This document shows positions 5,932 through 7,427 of a stretch of DNA of 7,427 nucleotides, piece by piece. The notes beneath the pieces are model-generated. The model was not told the DNA's origin and ran no database searches. It saw only the letters and a list, made by a program, of their open reading frames with translations. Position 1 is the stretch's first letter, and every line of letters begins with the position of its first letter. The DNA is from DATFLS01 sp964413425 (GTDB taxonomy: Bacteria > Fidelibacterota > JAANXI01): contig CAYPST010000153.1 in NCBI GenBank assembly GCA_964413425.1, forward strand, positions 1 through 7,427, in the 5' to 3' direction. The position numbers were made by a program, and so were the translations under genes.

Positions 5932-7427
5932 GCGGTTGATTCCTTCTGATACAGTGAAAAACTACTTTCCGGCATCGTCACCTTGCGAGAAGAACCAACG
6001 AGGCTCGGGGTCTTCCCCCCTTTTCCTTTCCAGATGGAGGCGGCAGAATCGATTATTTTGCCCCACTGCCCCGGTGGAAAGGATATCTCCGCAGCGACAT
6101 CCCGCTGTTCAAAATTACAGACCATGAAAACAGCGCTGTCCTCATGCCATCGATGGAGGGCAAGTCCGGCATAATCCGCCAGCACGGAGACTGTCATCTG
6201 GTCTTTCTCGAGATGCTTCAGGGCAGGGATACTTCGCCGGAGGGCAAGAAGCTTTTTATAGAAGGCATTTAAACTCTGATGGGCCTTCTCTTGCCGAAGC
6301 TCCCAGCGAAGTATGGACCGCCGGAAGGTCTTTTCGTCCTGGGGATCGGGTGGTTCGCCTTCCCATTGAAACGACTTAAACTCTGCCTTCCGTCCTTCCC
6401 GAACCGCACGAATCAATGCCTCATCCCCGTGGCTGACAAAATAGAGAAACGGATTGGGTTCGCCATATTCCTGCCCCATGAACAATAACGGAATATTCGG
6501 CGAGAAGAGCAGGATGCCGGCGGCCAGTTTCTGCGCTTCGAACGAGACCAGTTCCGAGAACCGTTCCCCATTCATCCGGTTCCCAACCTGATCATGGTTC
6601 TGGGTGCACACGATGAACTGTTCTGCCGGCCGATCTCTGGAAGAACTGCCGTGATGCCGTTTCCGGTGGCGGGAATAGCGCCAGTCATACACGAAGCCAT
6701 TCCGGAGCGCTCCGGCCAGATCCTCAATCCCGCCGAAATCTTCGTAATATCCGTCGTCCTCTCCGGTCAGGAGCGTATGTACCGAATGGTGGAAATCATC
6801 GGACCACTGGCTGTCCAGACCGAACCCCCCCTGATGCCTGGGCCGGATTATCCTGGTATCATTGAGATCGCTTTCCGGCATTAAGTAGACTTGTTTGCCC
6901 GTGGCCGCCGAGTAATCCTCCACCTGTTCTCCCAGCTCCTGTAAAAACGGCCTGGCACTCATATCAAAGATGGCATGCACCGCGTCCAGCCGGAGGCCGT
7001 CCAGATGGTAGTGCGCAAACCAGTGGAGCGCATTCTCGATAAAGTAATTGCGGACCTCATCACTGCAGGCATCATCAAAATTCACTGCCTCGCCCCAGGG
7101 AGTCCGGTACTTCGAGGTAAAATACGGACCGTAATCCCAGAGATAATTCCCTTCCGGGCCCAGGTGATTGTAGACCACGTCCAGCACCACCGCAATATCC
7201 TTCTCATGGCAGGCATTCACCAGCCGCTTCAACTGCCCCGGTCCACCGTACGAATTCTGCACGGCATACGGATACACCCCGTCGTATCCCCAGTTCCGGG
7301 ACCCCGGGAATTGCGCCACAGGCATCAGTTCGATAACATTTATGCCCAGATCCTTCAGGTCGGCCAGCCGTGGAATAATCGCCTCAAAGGTCCCCTCCGG
7401 CGTAAAGGTGCCCACGTGCATCTCATA
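5928..7427 (-). CDS. treZ: Maltooligosyltrehalose trehalohydrolase (TreZ, GH13), 5' end missing
   Basis: TreZ hydrolyses the alpha-1,4 bond next to the trehalose end of maltooligosyltrehalose and releases free trehalose in the cytoplasm; it is the second step of the TreY-TreZ pathway. The frame is open to the window edge (the first codons read Y-E before an internal Met at 7421), so the real start lies outside. Counting from the first visible codon, 499 residues are present. GH13 barrel motifs appear in order: WGYDGV (46-51), DVVYNH (83-88), GLRLDAVHAI (144-153) with nucleophile D148, ESDLND (185-190) with acid/base E185, and NHDQVGNR (277-284) with the third carboxylate D279. A beta-rich C-terminal domain follows from about 415. 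Full-length TreZ is about 580-620 residues, so roughly 100 residues, the N-terminal beta-sandwich (E-set/CBM48-like), are probably missing. The stop codon overlaps the next gene's start. Branching enzyme is the nearest alternative, but the trehalohydrolase-type sequence around the barrel motifs and the treY neighbour argue against it. Confidence 0.95.
   Translation of the reverse strand, partial: YEMHVGTFTPEGTFEAIIPRLADLKDLGINVIELMPVAQFPGSRNWGYDGVYPYAVQNSYGGPGQLKRLVNACHEKDIAVVLDVVYNHLGPEGNYLWDYGPYFTSKYRTPWGEAVNFDDACSDEVRNYFIENALHWFAHYHLDGLRLDAVHAIFDMSARPFLQELGEQVEDYSAATGKQVYLMPESDLNDTRIIRPRHQGGFGLDSQWSDDFHHSVHTLLTGEDDGYYEDFGGIEDLAGALRNGFVYDWRYSRHRKRHHGSSSRDRPAEQFIVCTQNHDQVGNRMNGERFSELVSFEAQKLAAGILLFSPNIPLLFMGQEYGEPNPFLYFVSHGDEALIRAVREGRKAEFKSFQWEGEPPDPQDEKTFRRSILRWELRQEKAHQSLNAFYKKLLALRRSIPALKHLEKDQMTVSVLADYAGLALHRWHEDSAVFMVCNFEQRDVAAEISFPPGQWGKIIDSAASIWKGKGGKTPSLVGSSRKVTMPESSFSLYQKESTA
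5942..5948 (-). promoter_or_regulatory. Ribosome binding site of the GH57/DUF3536 gene, inside the treZ 3' end
   Basis: On the minus strand the sequence AGAAGGA lies 10 nt before the ATG at 5931. It is inside the treZ coding sequence. Together with the four-base ATGA overlap of the treZ stop (TGA, 5930-5928) and this start (ATG, 5931-5929), it supports the chosen start and suggests coupled translation of the two genes. Confidence 0.75.

Noticed and set aside
3955..5949. A 664-residue open frame on the plus strand opposite the GH57/DUF3536 gene.
   Set aside because: Its triplets are exactly in register with the GH57 codons, so antisense stops can arise only where the sense gene uses TTA, CTA or TCA. 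Avoidance of those codons keeps the frame open; the frame is closed at about 3886-3888 exactly where the sense gene uses a TTA Leu. The translation shows no domain I recognise, while the sense frame is a clear family member.

Overview
The window carries four genes, all on the minus strand, in the transcription order treZ (cut off by the right edge), a GH57/DUF3536 glycoside hydrolase, treY, and a small secreted DUF2914-type protein. Almost everything is coding. The only gaps are 3335-3429 (95 bp) and 429-535 (107 bp), and no stretch over 300 bases lacks a gene. I saw no tRNA, rRNA, CRISPR array, insertion sequence or clear intrinsic terminator.

Region by region: 7427-5928 is maltooligosyltrehalose trehalohydrolase without its N-terminus. 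It overlaps the next gene by four bases (ATGA). 5931-3430 is an 833-residue GH57-family protein with both catalytic carboxylates in recognisable motifs and a long C-terminal part of the DUF3536 type; its substrate is not established. After 95 bp holding a three-copy decamer repeat comes maltooligosyltrehalose synthase (3334-536). After a further 107 bp, with a two-copy decamer repeat and a small inverted repeat, comes a 137-residue exported protein (428-15) that resembles DUF2914.

Together this is a trehalose-from-glucan module. TreY isomerises the reducing-end alpha-1,4 bond of a maltooligosaccharide or glycogen chain into an alpha,alpha-1,1 bond, and TreZ cuts off the terminal disaccharide as trehalose. 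The GH57 protein lies between them and is translationally coupled to treZ, so it probably acts on the same glucan pool, for example in trimming, branching, debranching or chain transfer. No treX/glgX-type debranching gene is visible, though it could lie beyond either edge.

The organism is a bacterium with Shine-Dalgarno initiation and moderate GC (mid-50% by eye from a few lines). The DUF2914-type exported protein fits a Gram-negative envelope. I cannot place the taxon from this window. The pathway itself is known; the less understood elements are the DUF3536 enzyme, the DUF2914 protein and the CAC-N-GA decamer repeats in both gaps.
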